A stretch of 64,000 nucleotides of DNA, taken from positions 372,001 through 436,000 of the forward strand of contig DAOUFE010000019.1 of NCBI GenBank assembly GCA_034430215.1, in the 5' to 3' direction. Source of the DNA: UBA4782 sp034430215. Its GTDB lineage: Bacteria > Chloroflexota > Anaerolineae > Anaerolineales > Anaerolineaceae. Under the pieces are notes generated by a model that did no database searches, was not told the origin of the DNA, and was given only the letters and a program-made list of their open reading frames with translations. Below, in pieces: positions 44,382-52,564 of the stretch; position 1 is the first letter of the stretch; each line of letters begins with the position of its first letter. A program made the position numbers and the translations under genes.

Positions 44382-44756
44382 ATGAATGTAGAAAATATCA
44401 TATCCCTTGTTCAGGGTAAGGTTTTAACGAACAGTATAAATCTTGAACAGGAGATAAAAGGTGGGTTTGGAGCAGATTTAATGAGCGACGTTTTAGCTTC
44501 GATCCAGCCTGGTGCAGTTCTATTAACGGGTTTATGCAATCCCCAGGTAGTGCGTACTGCCATGATGGCTGATGTTCATGCTATTGTACTTGTCAGGGGG
44601 AAATGTCCACCACAAGAAACCGTGGCTCTGGCAGAGTTAGAAAAAATTCCGCTTATCTCATCACCTTTTGGAATGTTTGAACTTTGTGGCCGTCTTTATA
44701 AGGCAGGTCTAATTAGTCTAGAAGGATGCGTCACAGAACAGCCAGGTAATTCATGA
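44382..44756 (+). CDS. DRTGG-domain protein (first copy)
   Basis: This 124-residue stand-alone DRTGG domain protein has LTNSINLEQEIKGGFGADLMSDVLASIQPGAVLLTGLCNPQVVRTAMMADVHAIVLVRGK. DRTGG domains are of unknown activity and are found with kinases, phosphotransacetylases and CBS domains. Their stand-alone form recurs beside electron-bifurcating [FeFe] hydrogenase genes. ATG 44382 is chosen over GTG 44376, which overlaps the GGCAGG ribosome site. It is the first gene of the operon; a paralogue lies two genes on. Confidence 0.82.
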   Translation: MNVENIISLVQGKVLTNSINLEQEIKGGFGADLMSDVLASIQPGAVLLTGLCNPQVVRTAMMADVHAIVLVRGKCPPQETVALAELEKIPLISSPFGMFELCGRLYKAGLISLEGCVTEQPGNS

Positions 44757-44773
44757 ATTAGGGATAAATAATA

Positions 44774-45772
44774 ATGGTGCTGCCATCTGCAGACAAGAGA
44801 GTAGTCGTCAGCGATCAATCAGCCGAGGAAATCACACGGGTTGAGGAACTTTCCTATGAGTTGAAGATCGCTGATGTCATGTCACGAGATGTCTTCTCGA
44901 TATCCCCAGATATGCAAATGCGTGATGTAATTGAGCATTTTCGACAAAAGCGAATTTCTGGCGCACCCGTATTATCAGACAATATACTTGTCGGTATCAT
45001 AAGCATGGAGGATTTGATCCGCTGCCTGATCGCTTCGGATCAGGATGCCATAGCTGAAAAATACATGACAAAAAAGGTCATAACTGTACGTTCGACAGAT
45101 CCAACTGTCGAAGCTATGAAGTTATTCGTCAGCAGCCATGTTGGACGTCTTGCCGTAGTTGAACCAGATGGAAAACTGGCAGGAATCATTACAAAAGGTG
45201 ATATCACTCGTGGTCTTTTAAATGCCTTACAAACCGATTATAAACAGGAGGAGATACGCCGATATCGTGCCAGCCACCTGTTTGAAGATATTGAATCAGA
45301 TCGTACAAGTTTGATACTGCGATACAACATTAAAGTTCATGACTTTACTCATGGTGGCGCAGCTTCGACCAACATTAAAAAAGCTTTATTGCGGCTTGGT
45401 GCAAACCCACAAATTGCCCGCCGTGTTGGTATTGCTGTTTACGAAGCAGAAATGAACCTCATTATTCATACAATTAATGGTGGCTATCTCCGCGTTGAAA
45501 TTGAGCCACACCGTATCTCCATTGAAACCTCAGATGATGGACCTGGCATTCCTGACGTATCGAAGGCGTTGAAACCGGGTTATTCCACGGCGACTGAAGA
45601 GATCCGTGAATTGGGTTTTGGTGCAGGAATGGGTCTGACAAATATAGCACGTTGTGTTGATACCATGGTTTTAGATTCGCAACCTGGTAAAGGTACACAT
45701 TTAAAATTGCGAATATTTTTAAAGAAGGAAGAAACTGTAGGCGAAGGATGGTCTGCTGATAAGGAGAGCTGA
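44774..45772 (+). CDS. CBS-pair plus HATPase (anti-sigma/histidine-kinase-like ATPase) protein
   Basis: This 332-residue protein has a CBS pair (about 30-155, IADVMSRDVFSISPDMQMRDVIEHFRQKRISGAPVLSDN... and YMTKKVITVRSTDPTVEAM). It is joined to a GHKL ATPase domain (about 185-320) with an N box around VYEAEMNLIIHT, a DDGPGIPD G1 box, and GAGMGLTN as G2. No His-phosphoacceptor domain is present, so it resembles an anti-sigma-type kinase with an adenylate-sensing module. It sits between two DRTGG genes and is plausibly a sensor for the hydrogenase. Confidence 0.88.
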   Translation: MVLPSADKRVVVSDQSAEEITRVEELSYELKIADVMSRDVFSISPDMQMRDVIEHFRQKRISGAPVLSDNILVGIISMEDLIRCLIASDQDAIAEKYMTKKVITVRSTDPTVEAMKLFVSSHVGRLAVVEPDGKLAGIITKGDITRGLLNALQTDYKQEEIRRYRASHLFEDIESDRTSLILRYNIKVHDFTHGGAASTNIKKALLRLGANPQIARRVGIAVYEAEMNLIIHTINGGYLRVEIEPHRISIETSDDGPGIPDVSKALKPGYSTATEEIRELGFGAGMGLTNIARCVDTMVLDSQPGKGTHLKLRIFLKKEETVGEGWSADKES

Positions 45773-45777
45773 TTCCC

Positions 45778-46119
45778 ATGAACCTTCAACAAATAATCGA
45801 TCAACTTAAACTCACTGTCTTGACGGAAAAGAAAGATTTTTCCAGCATTGAACCAACATCAGGTTATACATCGGATCTTTTAAGTTGCGTTATGGCTGGT
45901 GCATCCCATGGGAGTATCTGGGTCACCTTGCAGGCACATAACAATATCGTCGCAGTTGCAGCACTTTTAGAAACCAGTGCGGTTATAATCACCGAAGGTG
46001 CAATACCCGATGCCAGCACAATATCCCGAGCGAATCAAGAAGGAATAGTGCTACTCTCTACTCCTCAACAAAGCTTTCCTATTGTTGGAAAATTGTGGGA
46101 AATGGGTCTTCGAGCCTGA
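45778..46119 (+). CDS. DRTGG-domain protein (second copy)
   Basis: This 113-residue paralogue of the protein at 44382 shares the order YTSDLLSCVMAGASHGSIWVTLQAHNNIVAVAALLETSAVIITEGA. It starts 5 nt after the CBS-HATPase gene and belongs to the signalling block at the head of the hydrogenase operon. No catalytic residues can be named. Confidence 0.8.
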   Translation: MNLQQIIDQLKLTVLTEKKDFSSIEPTSGYTSDLLSCVMAGASHGSIWVTLQAHNNIVAVAALLETSAVIITEGAIPDASTISRANQEGIVLLSTPQQSFPIVGKLWEMGLRA

Positions 46120-46134
46120 ACGAGAGGGATCAAT

Positions 46135-46875
46135 GTGATACGTGTCCGTGCAGATCTGCATGTTCATACGGTACTTTCTCCCTGTGCTGAAGTGGAAATG
46201 ATCCCCCCATTGATTGTTCGTGAGGCTCTTGATTTGGGAATAAATTTACTTGCAATCACCGATCATAATTCTTCAGCAAATATCGAATCGGTTCAAAAAG
46301 CTGCTAAAGGTACCTGCCTCTCCATTCTCCCTGGAATGGAATTGCAGACTCGTGAAGAAGTTCATGTTCTTTGCCTGTTCGATACGTTGGAGCAGATAAA
46401 AGCATGGCAGAAAATTGTTGATACATCAATGCCTGATATTTTGAACGATGTTGAACACTTTGGTGAACAATTTGTGGTCGACGAAACAGGTGATTTTATC
46501 CGTCGAGAAGAAAAGTTACTAATAACTTCATCGGATCTGACCCTTACAGAAGCGTATAATAAAGTGGCAGAACTGGGAGGATGGTTGGTACCCGCTCATG
46601 TAAATCGAAAAATGAATGGTCTCCTCTCCATCCTTGGATTTGTACCCGTTGATATTCCTATTGATGCCCTGGAAATTTCCAGTCATCTGAAACCTGAAGA
46701 GGCGTATAAGAATTTTCCGCAAATTCGAAATTACCCTCTCCTTCAAGATGGTGATGTACACATCCTGGGAGACTTTGCAGGAACCAATGAGTTTATTTTG
46801 AATGAAATATCCATCCGGGAACTTCGGATGGCAGTACATCAACAGGAAGGCAGAAGTCATCGTATACTTAATTAG
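46135..46875 (+). CDS. PHP-superfamily metal-dependent phosphoesterase
   Basis: This 246-residue PHP protein carries the metal-ligand motifs DLHVHT (near 7), ITDHNSS (about 41), GMELQTREEVHVLCL, a later PAHVNR, and GDVH near 209. Thus all usual ligands seem present. PHP proteins hydrolyse phosphoesters such as small nucleotides. In hydrogenase clusters the role is unknown, but it may act on a signal sensed by the CBS/HATPase proteins. It starts at GTG 46135 with GAGAGGG upstream; the ATG two bases earlier is followed by a stop. Confidence 0.85.
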   Translation: MIRVRADLHVHTVLSPCAEVEMIPPLIVREALDLGINLLAITDHNSSANIESVQKAAKGTCLSILPGMELQTREEVHVLCLFDTLEQIKAWQKIVDTSMPDILNDVEHFGEQFVVDETGDFIRREEKLLITSSDLTLTEAYNKVAELGGWLVPAHVNRKMNGLLSILGFVPVDIPIDALEISSHLKPEEAYKNFPQIRNYPLLQDGDVHILGDFAGTNEFILNEISIRELRMAVHQQEGRSHRILN

Positions 46876-47002
46876 CCATGGACGTCTTGCATGATATTCG
46901 ATGACATTTGATAATTGACCTATTTGATGATGAGCGATTAGACTTGTTAAGATTAAGAAGTTGAATTACCACTAGTTTTATCAGATTATATTGGAGTACT
47001 AT

Positions 47003-47524
47003 ATGCAAAAATTGATCGACAACATTCCAGCCAACGATCCGGTAGCCATTCCAGATCAAAAAGCAAAAATAGACGCCATTTTGGATGCCAATAAAGACAA
47101 ACAAGGCGGCTTGATGGTAATTCTTAATGAATTACAAAGCAAAATTGGGTTCGTTTCAGAATCAATGCAACGCTATGTAGCACAGCAATTGAAGATTCCG
47201 GTATCTGCAGTTCATGGCGTTGTGTCTTTTTACTCATTCTTTACCACAACCCCACGCGGGAAACATACCATCAAATTCTGCATGGGTACTGCATGCTATG
47301 TTGGTGGTACTCAGCAGTTACTTGACAAAGCAAAACAATTACTCGGTATTGACCCTGGTGAAACCACACCAGATGGAAAAATAACTTTGGAATTATGCCG
47401 TTGTGTAGGTGCATGCAGCCAGGCACCTGTAGTTGTGGTCGATGATGAAATTACAGGTCGCATGAAACCGAATAAACTGGCTCAAACTTTGCGATCTGTG
47501 GATGAGGAAGTTTCTGAAAAGTAG
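47003..47524 (+). CDS. nuoE: NuoE/HydC-like [2Fe-2S] thioredoxin-fold subunit (first copy)
   Basis: This 173-residue subunit has an N-terminal helical part and a thioredoxin-like ferredoxin. The [2Fe-2S] ligands are Cys93, Cys98 (CMGTACYVGG), Cys134 and Cys138 (CRCVGACS), all intact. In Hyd/Nuo complexes it sits next to the flavin subunit and participates in NAD(P)H electron transfer. It starts at ATG 47003 with TTGGAG upstream. The 127-nt gap before it is larger than others in the operon and could hold an internal promoter, though none is clear. Confidence 0.93.
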   Translation: MQKLIDNIPANDPVAIPDQKAKIDAILDANKDKQGGLMVILNELQSKIGFVSESMQRYVAQQLKIPVSAVHGVVSFYSFFTTTPRGKHTIKFCMGTACYVGGTQQLLDKAKQLLGIDPGETTPDGKITLELCRCVGACSQAPVVVVDDEITGRMKPNKLAQTLRSVDEEVSEK

Positions 47525-47529
47525 GTGAC

Positions 47530-48084
47530 TTGCGAGAACTAACGCTGCATCTTCTTGACCTCGCTGCTAATAGCGTTTCTGCTCTTTCACAAAATATCAC
47601 TATTGAAGTGATTGAGGATACAATTTCTGATCGCTTATGCATGAGTGTAAAGGATGACGGAAAAGGCATGGACACCGAAATGGTTTCCAAAGTCGTCGAT
47701 CCCTTTGTAACTACACGCACTACACGAAAAGTTGGTCTGGGTATTCCTCTACTCAAAGCAGCAGCAGAAGCTTGCAATGGTTCTTTTAAAATCGAATCTA
47801 AACCTGGCGCAGGTACATTTGTCAAAGCAGAATTTCAGCGCAGCCATATCGATCGTATGCCGCTGGGAGATCTTGCCTCGACGTTTCTAACCCTGCTGAT
47901 CGGAACACCTGATGTTCATTGGATATTTCGTTATAAAGTCAATGACAGGGAATTTCTCTTCGATGACAAACCAGTAAAGAAAGAGTTGGGCGATATTCCG
48001 TTATCGGAGCCATTAGTTATCAATTTCTTACGAGTTTATTTGTCAGATGGAATTAACTCCATTCGACCGCAAGATTTAATGTAA
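47530..48084 (+). CDS. Stand-alone HATPase (GHKL) protein of the hydrogenase operon
   Basis: This 184-residue protein has a GHKL ATPase fold: N box LLDLAANSVSA, G1 box DDGKGMD, and VGLGIPLLKAAAEAC as G2. It has no sensor or His-phosphoacceptor domain. An extra C-terminal 60 residues are unassigned (DVHWIFRYKVNDREFLFDDKPV). Such ATPases sit between HydC and HydB genes in [FeFe] bifurcating clusters of Firmicutes and Thermotogota with no established function. It starts at TTG 47530 with AGGTGA upstream. Confidence 0.85.
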   Translation: MRELTLHLLDLAANSVSALSQNITIEVIEDTISDRLCMSVKDDGKGMDTEMVSKVVDPFVTTRTTRKVGLGIPLLKAAAEACNGSFKIESKPGAGTFVKAEFQRSHIDRMPLGDLASTFLTLLIGTPDVHWIFRYKVNDREFLFDDKPVKKELGDIPLSEPLVINFLRVYLSDGINSIRPQDLM

Positions 48085-48110
48085 CTGAAACTTAAACCAG
48101 AGAGGACACC

Positions 48111-48479
48111 ATGGAAAAAGTAAAGTCTCTTGAGGATCTAAAAAAGCTTCGTCAGGAAGCGCTTGAAAAACGCACCGCAAAAGCAATGAGCGGGCAAAAA
48201 GAAATAATCGTTGGTATGGGCACAGTGGGTATTGCTGCTGGTGCTCGTGAGACATTGAAAGCGATTTTGGAGTACATCGAAAAAGAGAATTTAACAGATA
48301 TTGTAGTTCGCCAGACAGGTAACATAGGACTGGATTCTTATGAACCCATCGTGCAGGTGATTATTGGTGATCAACCCAAAGTATCCTATGGACATGTGAC
48401 TCCCGATGTTGTACGTCGTATTATGAAAGAGCATATTGTTGGCGGCGTTGCATTAAAAGAAAATCGCATTGAAGGATAA
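48111..48479 (+). CDS. HndB-like thioredoxin-fold subunit lacking all Fe-S cysteines
   Basis: This 122-residue protein is clearly HndB-like: IIVGMGTVGIAAGARETLKAILEYI, IVVRQTGNIGLDSYEPIVQV and VSYGHVTPDVVRRIMKEHIVGG. HndB proteins normally ligate a [2Fe-2S] cluster with Cys in GTCGIAAGA and TGCIGLC. Here these positions are Val, Asn and Asp, and the protein contains no cysteine at all, so it cannot carry the cluster. It is probably retained as a structural subunit. A good ribosome site (GAGAGGA) precedes the ATG. Confidence 0.88.
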   Translation: MEKVKSLEDLKKLRQEALEKRTAKAMSGQKEIIVGMGTVGIAAGARETLKAILEYIEKENLTDIVVRQTGNIGLDSYEPIVQVIIGDQPKVSYGHVTPDVVRRIMKEHIVGGVALKENRIEG

Positions 48480-48544
48480 TTTTTAAGTATTTCATTTAGT
48501 TGCAAATATATTACGAATAGAAGAGAGTGTTTGGTAGGTGTAAA

Positions 48545-50329
48545 ATGCCATTTTTTCGATCACATGTTTTAGTGTCAGTTGATCCTGAGTGTGTTAAACG
48601 CGGTGCATATAAACTGATGGATGCATTACAGGATGAACTGGTACATCAAGGTTTAAACGACGAAATTCAAATTCTTGAAACATCACGTCTGGGTGATCCC
48701 GCCCAATTTGGACCTGATATTATGGTTTACCCCGAAGGTGTGCATTATGCGAATTTGTCGATAGATGACGTTCCTTACCTTGTTCAGGAACAATTCCTAA
48801 AAGGTCGTATCGTTCAGAAATTTGTAGCACAGGAAAAAGTAATTTCCGATGAAGAACTTGGTTTACCCAAGCGAAAAGAAATTCGTTCTGTATTACGCAA
48901 CTGCGGCAAAATTGACCCAAACAATATTGAAGATTACATTGCTGAAGATGGATATCTTGCACTCGGTAAAGTGATCACCGAAATGACTCCGGAAGATGTA
49001 ATTGATACGGTTTTAAAATCCGGTCTACGCGGTCGTGGCGGTGCAGGTTTTCCCACTGGGAAAAAGTGGTCGTTTGCCCGAGCCAGTCAGGGTGATGTTA
49101 AGTATGTAATCTGCAATGCAGATGAAGGTGATCCCGGTGCTTTCATGAACCGCCGTGTTTTGGAAGGCGATCCCCACTCGGTCATCGAGGGAATGATTAT
49201 CGCTGCCTATGCGATAGGTTCCAATCAGGGATATATCTATTGCCGTGCAGAATATCCTTTGGCGGTAAAGACATTAAACATTGGTATTCAACAAGCTCGT
49301 GAATTTGGTTTCCTCGGAAAAAATATCCTGGGTTCAAATTTCAGCTTTGACCTGGAAGTTCGCATGGGTGCTGGAGCTTTTGTCTGTGGTGAAGAGACTG
49401 CTCTGATGGCTTCCATTGAAGGAAAACGTGGAGAACCACGTCCTCGCCCACCATTCCCTGCTGTCAAAGGACTTTTCCAAAAACCATCAAACATTAACAA
49501 TGTCGAAACTTACGCTGATGTTCCACGCATCATTTTAGAAGGCCCAGATTGGTATGCAGGTATGGGCACTGAAAAAGCAAAAGGAACAAAAACCTTTGCA
49601 CTTGCTGGTGATGTAAAGAACACCGGTTTGATCGAAGTTCCCCTTGGCATCACCCTGCGCGAAATTGTCTACGATGTCGGCGGTGGCATCAAAGATGATA
49701 AAGCTTTCAAAGCCATTCAAACAGGTGGACCTATGGGTGGCATGCTTCCCGCTAATCTCCTTGACATGTCAGTGGACTACGAAACATTAACTGCTGCAGG
49801 CTCTATCATGGGATCTGGCGGTATGATCGTCATGGATGAAGATACTTGCATGGTAGATATGGCTCGTTTCTTCATGGATTTCACCCAGGACGAAAGCTGT
49901 GGAAAGTGCGTTCCTTGTCGTGTTGGTACCCGCCGAATTTTGGAGATTTTGAACCGTATTTGCGATGGTGAAGGTCGAGAAGGCGATATTGAATTATTAC
50001 AACAGTTATGCTATGAGATCAAACGCGACAGTTTATGTGGGCTCGGTCAGGGTGCTCCAAATCCTGTGGAAACCGCTCTAAAATATTTCCGCGATGAGTT
50101 TGAAGCTCATATTCGTGAGAAACGATGCCCTGCAAAAGTTTGTCGTAAATTGATCACATATGAGATCGTGGATGGTGATTGTACTGGTTGTACAGTTTGC
50201 GCTCGTAACTGCCCCGCAAATGCAATTTCTGGCGAACGGCGCAAGACTCACGTGATCGATCCAGATATTTGTATCCGTTGTGGTATCTGTAAGCAAGTAT
50301 GTAACTTTAATGCAATCATTATTAAGTAA
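48545..50329 (+). CDS. nuoF: HydB-type NuoF flavoprotein subunit with C-terminal double 4Fe-4S ferredoxin
   Basis: This is a 594-residue protein. Residues 1-100 are a thioredoxin-like domain with only Cys16 left of the usual four ligands. The FMN/NAD(P) domain has GLRGRGGAGFPTGKKW and NADEGDPGAF. The [4Fe-4S] loop is ESCGKCVPCR...CGLG. The C-terminus adds two 4Fe-4S clusters (CTGCTVCARNCP, CIRCGICKQVC), as in HydB of bifurcating hydrogenases. The start is ATG 48545 with AGGTG upstream. It should host the flavin that divides or combines electrons from NAD(P)H and ferredoxin. Confidence 0.93.
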   Translation: MPFFRSHVLVSVDPECVKRGAYKLMDALQDELVHQGLNDEIQILETSRLGDPAQFGPDIMVYPEGVHYANLSIDDVPYLVQEQFLKGRIVQKFVAQEKVISDEELGLPKRKEIRSVLRNCGKIDPNNIEDYIAEDGYLALGKVITEMTPEDVIDTVLKSGLRGRGGAGFPTGKKWSFARASQGDVKYVICNADEGDPGAFMNRRVLEGDPHSVIEGMIIAAYAIGSNQGYIYCRAEYPLAVKTLNIGIQQAREFGFLGKNILGSNFSFDLEVRMGAGAFVCGEETALMASIEGKRGEPRPRPPFPAVKGLFQKPSNINNVETYADVPRIILEGPDWYAGMGTEKAKGTKTFALAGDVKNTGLIEVPLGITLREIVYDVGGGIKDDKAFKAIQTGGPMGGMLPANLLDMSVDYETLTAAGSIMGSGGMIVMDEDTCMVDMARFFMDFTQDESCGKCVPCRVGTRRILEILNRICDGEGREGDIELLQQLCYEIKRDSLCGLGQGAPNPVETALKYFRDEFEAHIREKRCPAKVCRKLITYEIVDGDCTGCTVCARNCPANAISGERRKTHVIDPDICIRCGICKQVCNFNAIIIK

Positions 50330-50402
50330 GGAATTGAGGAATTAGTTACTTCCTGGATTCACCGAGCAAACGCTCGAAACTCTCATTTGCTGGAGGAAGA
50401 TG

Positions 50403-50882
50403 ATGGCAGTAGAGGCAAAACATGGAAGCAACATCGATAGAGTGATTGAAGAGGTTATTGAGCAATACGGAGCCTCGCGCGAAGAACTGATCCCGATCCT
50501 TAATGAGATCAATCGGAAAATCGGTTTTTTGCCAAATGAAGCACTGGAAAAAGTCAGCCGACAGCTCAAATTGCCTCAAAGTAACGTACTTTCTGTAGCA
50601 ACTTTCTATCAGATGCTGTCAACCAAACCGCGCGGTAAGCATGTCATTCAATTTTGTGAAAGCGCTCCGTGCCATGTGGTTGGCGGCAGGCAAGTCTGGG
50701 AACGGCTACAAGAAGAATTGCATATTAAAGCAGGCGAAACAACAAAAGATGGTAAATGGTCGCTGGTTACAGTTTCATGCCTGGGTGTGTGCGGAGTTGG
50801 TCCGGTGATTGTCATCGATGAAGATATGTATGGCAGTGTTACACCAGACCAGATACCGGAAATCCTGTCAAAGTACGATTAA
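50403..50882 (+). CDS. nuoE: NuoE/HydC-like [2Fe-2S] subunit (second copy)
   Basis: This 159-residue paralogue of the protein at 47003 has the Fe-S ligands Cys85, Cys90 (CESAPCHVVGG), Cys126 and Cys130 (CLGVCGVG) intact. It pairs with the NuoF-type gene 11 nt downstream. GGAGGA at 50392-50397 and 5-nt spacing favour ATG 50403 over the ATG at 50400. The 73-nt gap before it contains a short CGAGC/GCTCG hairpin of uncertain meaning. Confidence 0.93.
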   Translation: MAVEAKHGSNIDRVIEEVIEQYGASREELIPILNEINRKIGFLPNEALEKVSRQLKLPQSNVLSVATFYQMLSTKPRGKHVIQFCESAPCHVVGGRQVWERLQEELHIKAGETTKDGKWSLVTVSCLGVCGVGPVIVIDEDMYGSVTPDQIPEILSKYD

Positions 50883-50893
50883 AGGAGCGAACA

Positions 50894-52522
50894 ATGAAAA
50901 CATATCGTTCACTTGTTCTGGTATCTAGTGATACGCGCAGTATGGAATTAGGAGCGCAAAATGTTTTCCAATCCATCCAGCATGAAGTACGCCGGCTAGG
51001 TCTGGAAAATGAGATTTCAGTGACTATGGTAGGAGATGTTGGACGCCATGATGCCATCCCGATGGTCATTATCTATCCTGAGGCAGTCATCTACGGACCA
51101 GTAAAGGCTGAAGATGTACCATATCTGGTCGAAGAACATCTCTACAAAGGACGCATTGCAGCAGGTTTGCAGGCTTCACAACGGGAATTGAGCGGTCGTA
51201 TAGCATGGATCTCTGCTCGCAAAGGAACTCTCCCTGCAGAGAAACGAATTGTTTTAGATCGGGCAGGCATTATTGATCCCGACAATATCGAAGAATACAT
51301 TCTTCATGATGGATACCAGGCATTAGGCAAAGCCTTGGGTGAAATGAAACCTGCAGATGTTATTGATACAGTGAAAAAATCTGGCTTGCGAGGACGTGGT
51401 GGTGCTGGTTTTCCAACTGGTACCAAATGGTCGTTTGTTGCCCGCACTCCAGGTGATCAAAAGTACATCGTTTGCAATGCTGACGAAAGCGAACCAGGAA
51501 CATTCAAGGATCGTCTGATCATTGAGGGCGATCCCCATGCAATACTTGAAGCGATGGCAATAGCAGGTTATGCTGTAGGAGCTACAGAAGGGTATATCTA
51601 TGTTCGTGGCGAGTACGCTCTCGCACAGAACCGCCTTCGCAGCGCTATTCAACAGGCTGAAGAATTTGGTTTCCTGGGAAAGAATATTTTCGGAAGCGGG
51701 TTCGATTTTAAAATCCATATCCATTCTGGTGCAGGTGCCTATGTCTGTGGCGAAGAAACTGCACTTCTTGAATCCATCGAAGGAAGACGCGGAGAACCTC
51801 GCAACCGTCCCCCTTATCCAACCACTTCTGGTCTTTGGGGAATGCCTACTGTAGTAAATAATGTCGAGACTCTGGCTAACATTCCACCAATCATTCAACA
51901 TGGTGCAGAATGGTACCGCTCAATTGGGACCCCCAACAGTCCTGGCACGAAAGTCTACACAATCTTAGGAAATGTCAATGTTACAGGTCTGATCGAAGTT
52001 CCCATGGGAATCACCTTGCGCGAAGTGATCGCAATCTACGGAAAAGGAATGGTGAATAATTCCTCCTTCAAGTTAGCCCAAACAGGTGGTTCGAGTGGTT
52101 CGGTAATTCCAGCCAGCTTGCAGGATACCCCCATGGATTTTGATTCATTTGCAAAAGCAGGCGTTGCATTAGGATCAGGCGCACTTCTTATATGCAATGA
52201 AGATACATGCGTTGTTGACCTTGCAAAAGCACTATTGCAATTCTTCCGCAGAGAAAGCTGTGGAAAATGTAATCCTTGCAGAATTGGAACAGAACGTTCT
52301 TATGCAATTTTAGATTCGATCTCTCAAGGGAAAGGAACGCTGAAAGACCTGGATGACCTCAAGCTTCTTAGCGAGCAAATGACAATGCTTTCTAACTGCG
52401 GTCTGGGTCAAACAGCAGGAACACCGCTGCGCGACATTTTAAATTACTTCCGCTCTGAAGTGGAAGCACATATCCGTCTAAAAGTATGTCCATCGGGTGT
52501 GTGCCCCATGAGTGGCCGATAA
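50894..52522 (+). CDS. nuoF: Complex-I-type NuoF flavoprotein subunit (second copy)
   Basis: This is a 542-residue paralogue. Its N-terminal thioredoxin-like domain (1-100) has no cysteine. The core has GLRGRGGAGFPTGTKW and NADESEPGTFKDR, closer to complex I NuoF than to HydB, plus ESCGKCNPCRIGTERS...CGLGQ for one [4Fe-4S]. The C-terminal ferredoxin of HydB is absent; the protein ends just after CPSGVCP. With the adjacent NuoE it forms a second NAD(P)H-oxidising module, so the locus encodes two different flavin units. Confidence 0.93.
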   Translation: MKTYRSLVLVSSDTRSMELGAQNVFQSIQHEVRRLGLENEISVTMVGDVGRHDAIPMVIIYPEAVIYGPVKAEDVPYLVEEHLYKGRIAAGLQASQRELSGRIAWISARKGTLPAEKRIVLDRAGIIDPDNIEEYILHDGYQALGKALGEMKPADVIDTVKKSGLRGRGGAGFPTGTKWSFVARTPGDQKYIVCNADESEPGTFKDRLIIEGDPHAILEAMAIAGYAVGATEGYIYVRGEYALAQNRLRSAIQQAEEFGFLGKNIFGSGFDFKIHIHSGAGAYVCGEETALLESIEGRRGEPRNRPPYPTTSGLWGMPTVVNNVETLANIPPIIQHGAEWYRSIGTPNSPGTKVYTILGNVNVTGLIEVPMGITLREVIAIYGKGMVNNSSFKLAQTGGSSGSVIPASLQDTPMDFDSFAKAGVALGSGALLICNEDTCVVDLAKALLQFFRRESCGKCNPCRIGTERSYAILDSISQGKGTLKDLDDLKLLSEQMTMLSNCGLGQTAGTPLRDILNYFRSEVEAHIRLKVCPSGVCPMSGR

Positions 52523-52564
52523 ATTTTACCTATTCAAAACAAGATTTGACGGAGAAGGTGAGTA

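Noticed and set aside
47451..47825. A reverse-strand frame across the nuoE/HATPase junction
   Set aside because: It opposes two genes with clear Fe-S and GHKL motifs and has no recognisable domain.
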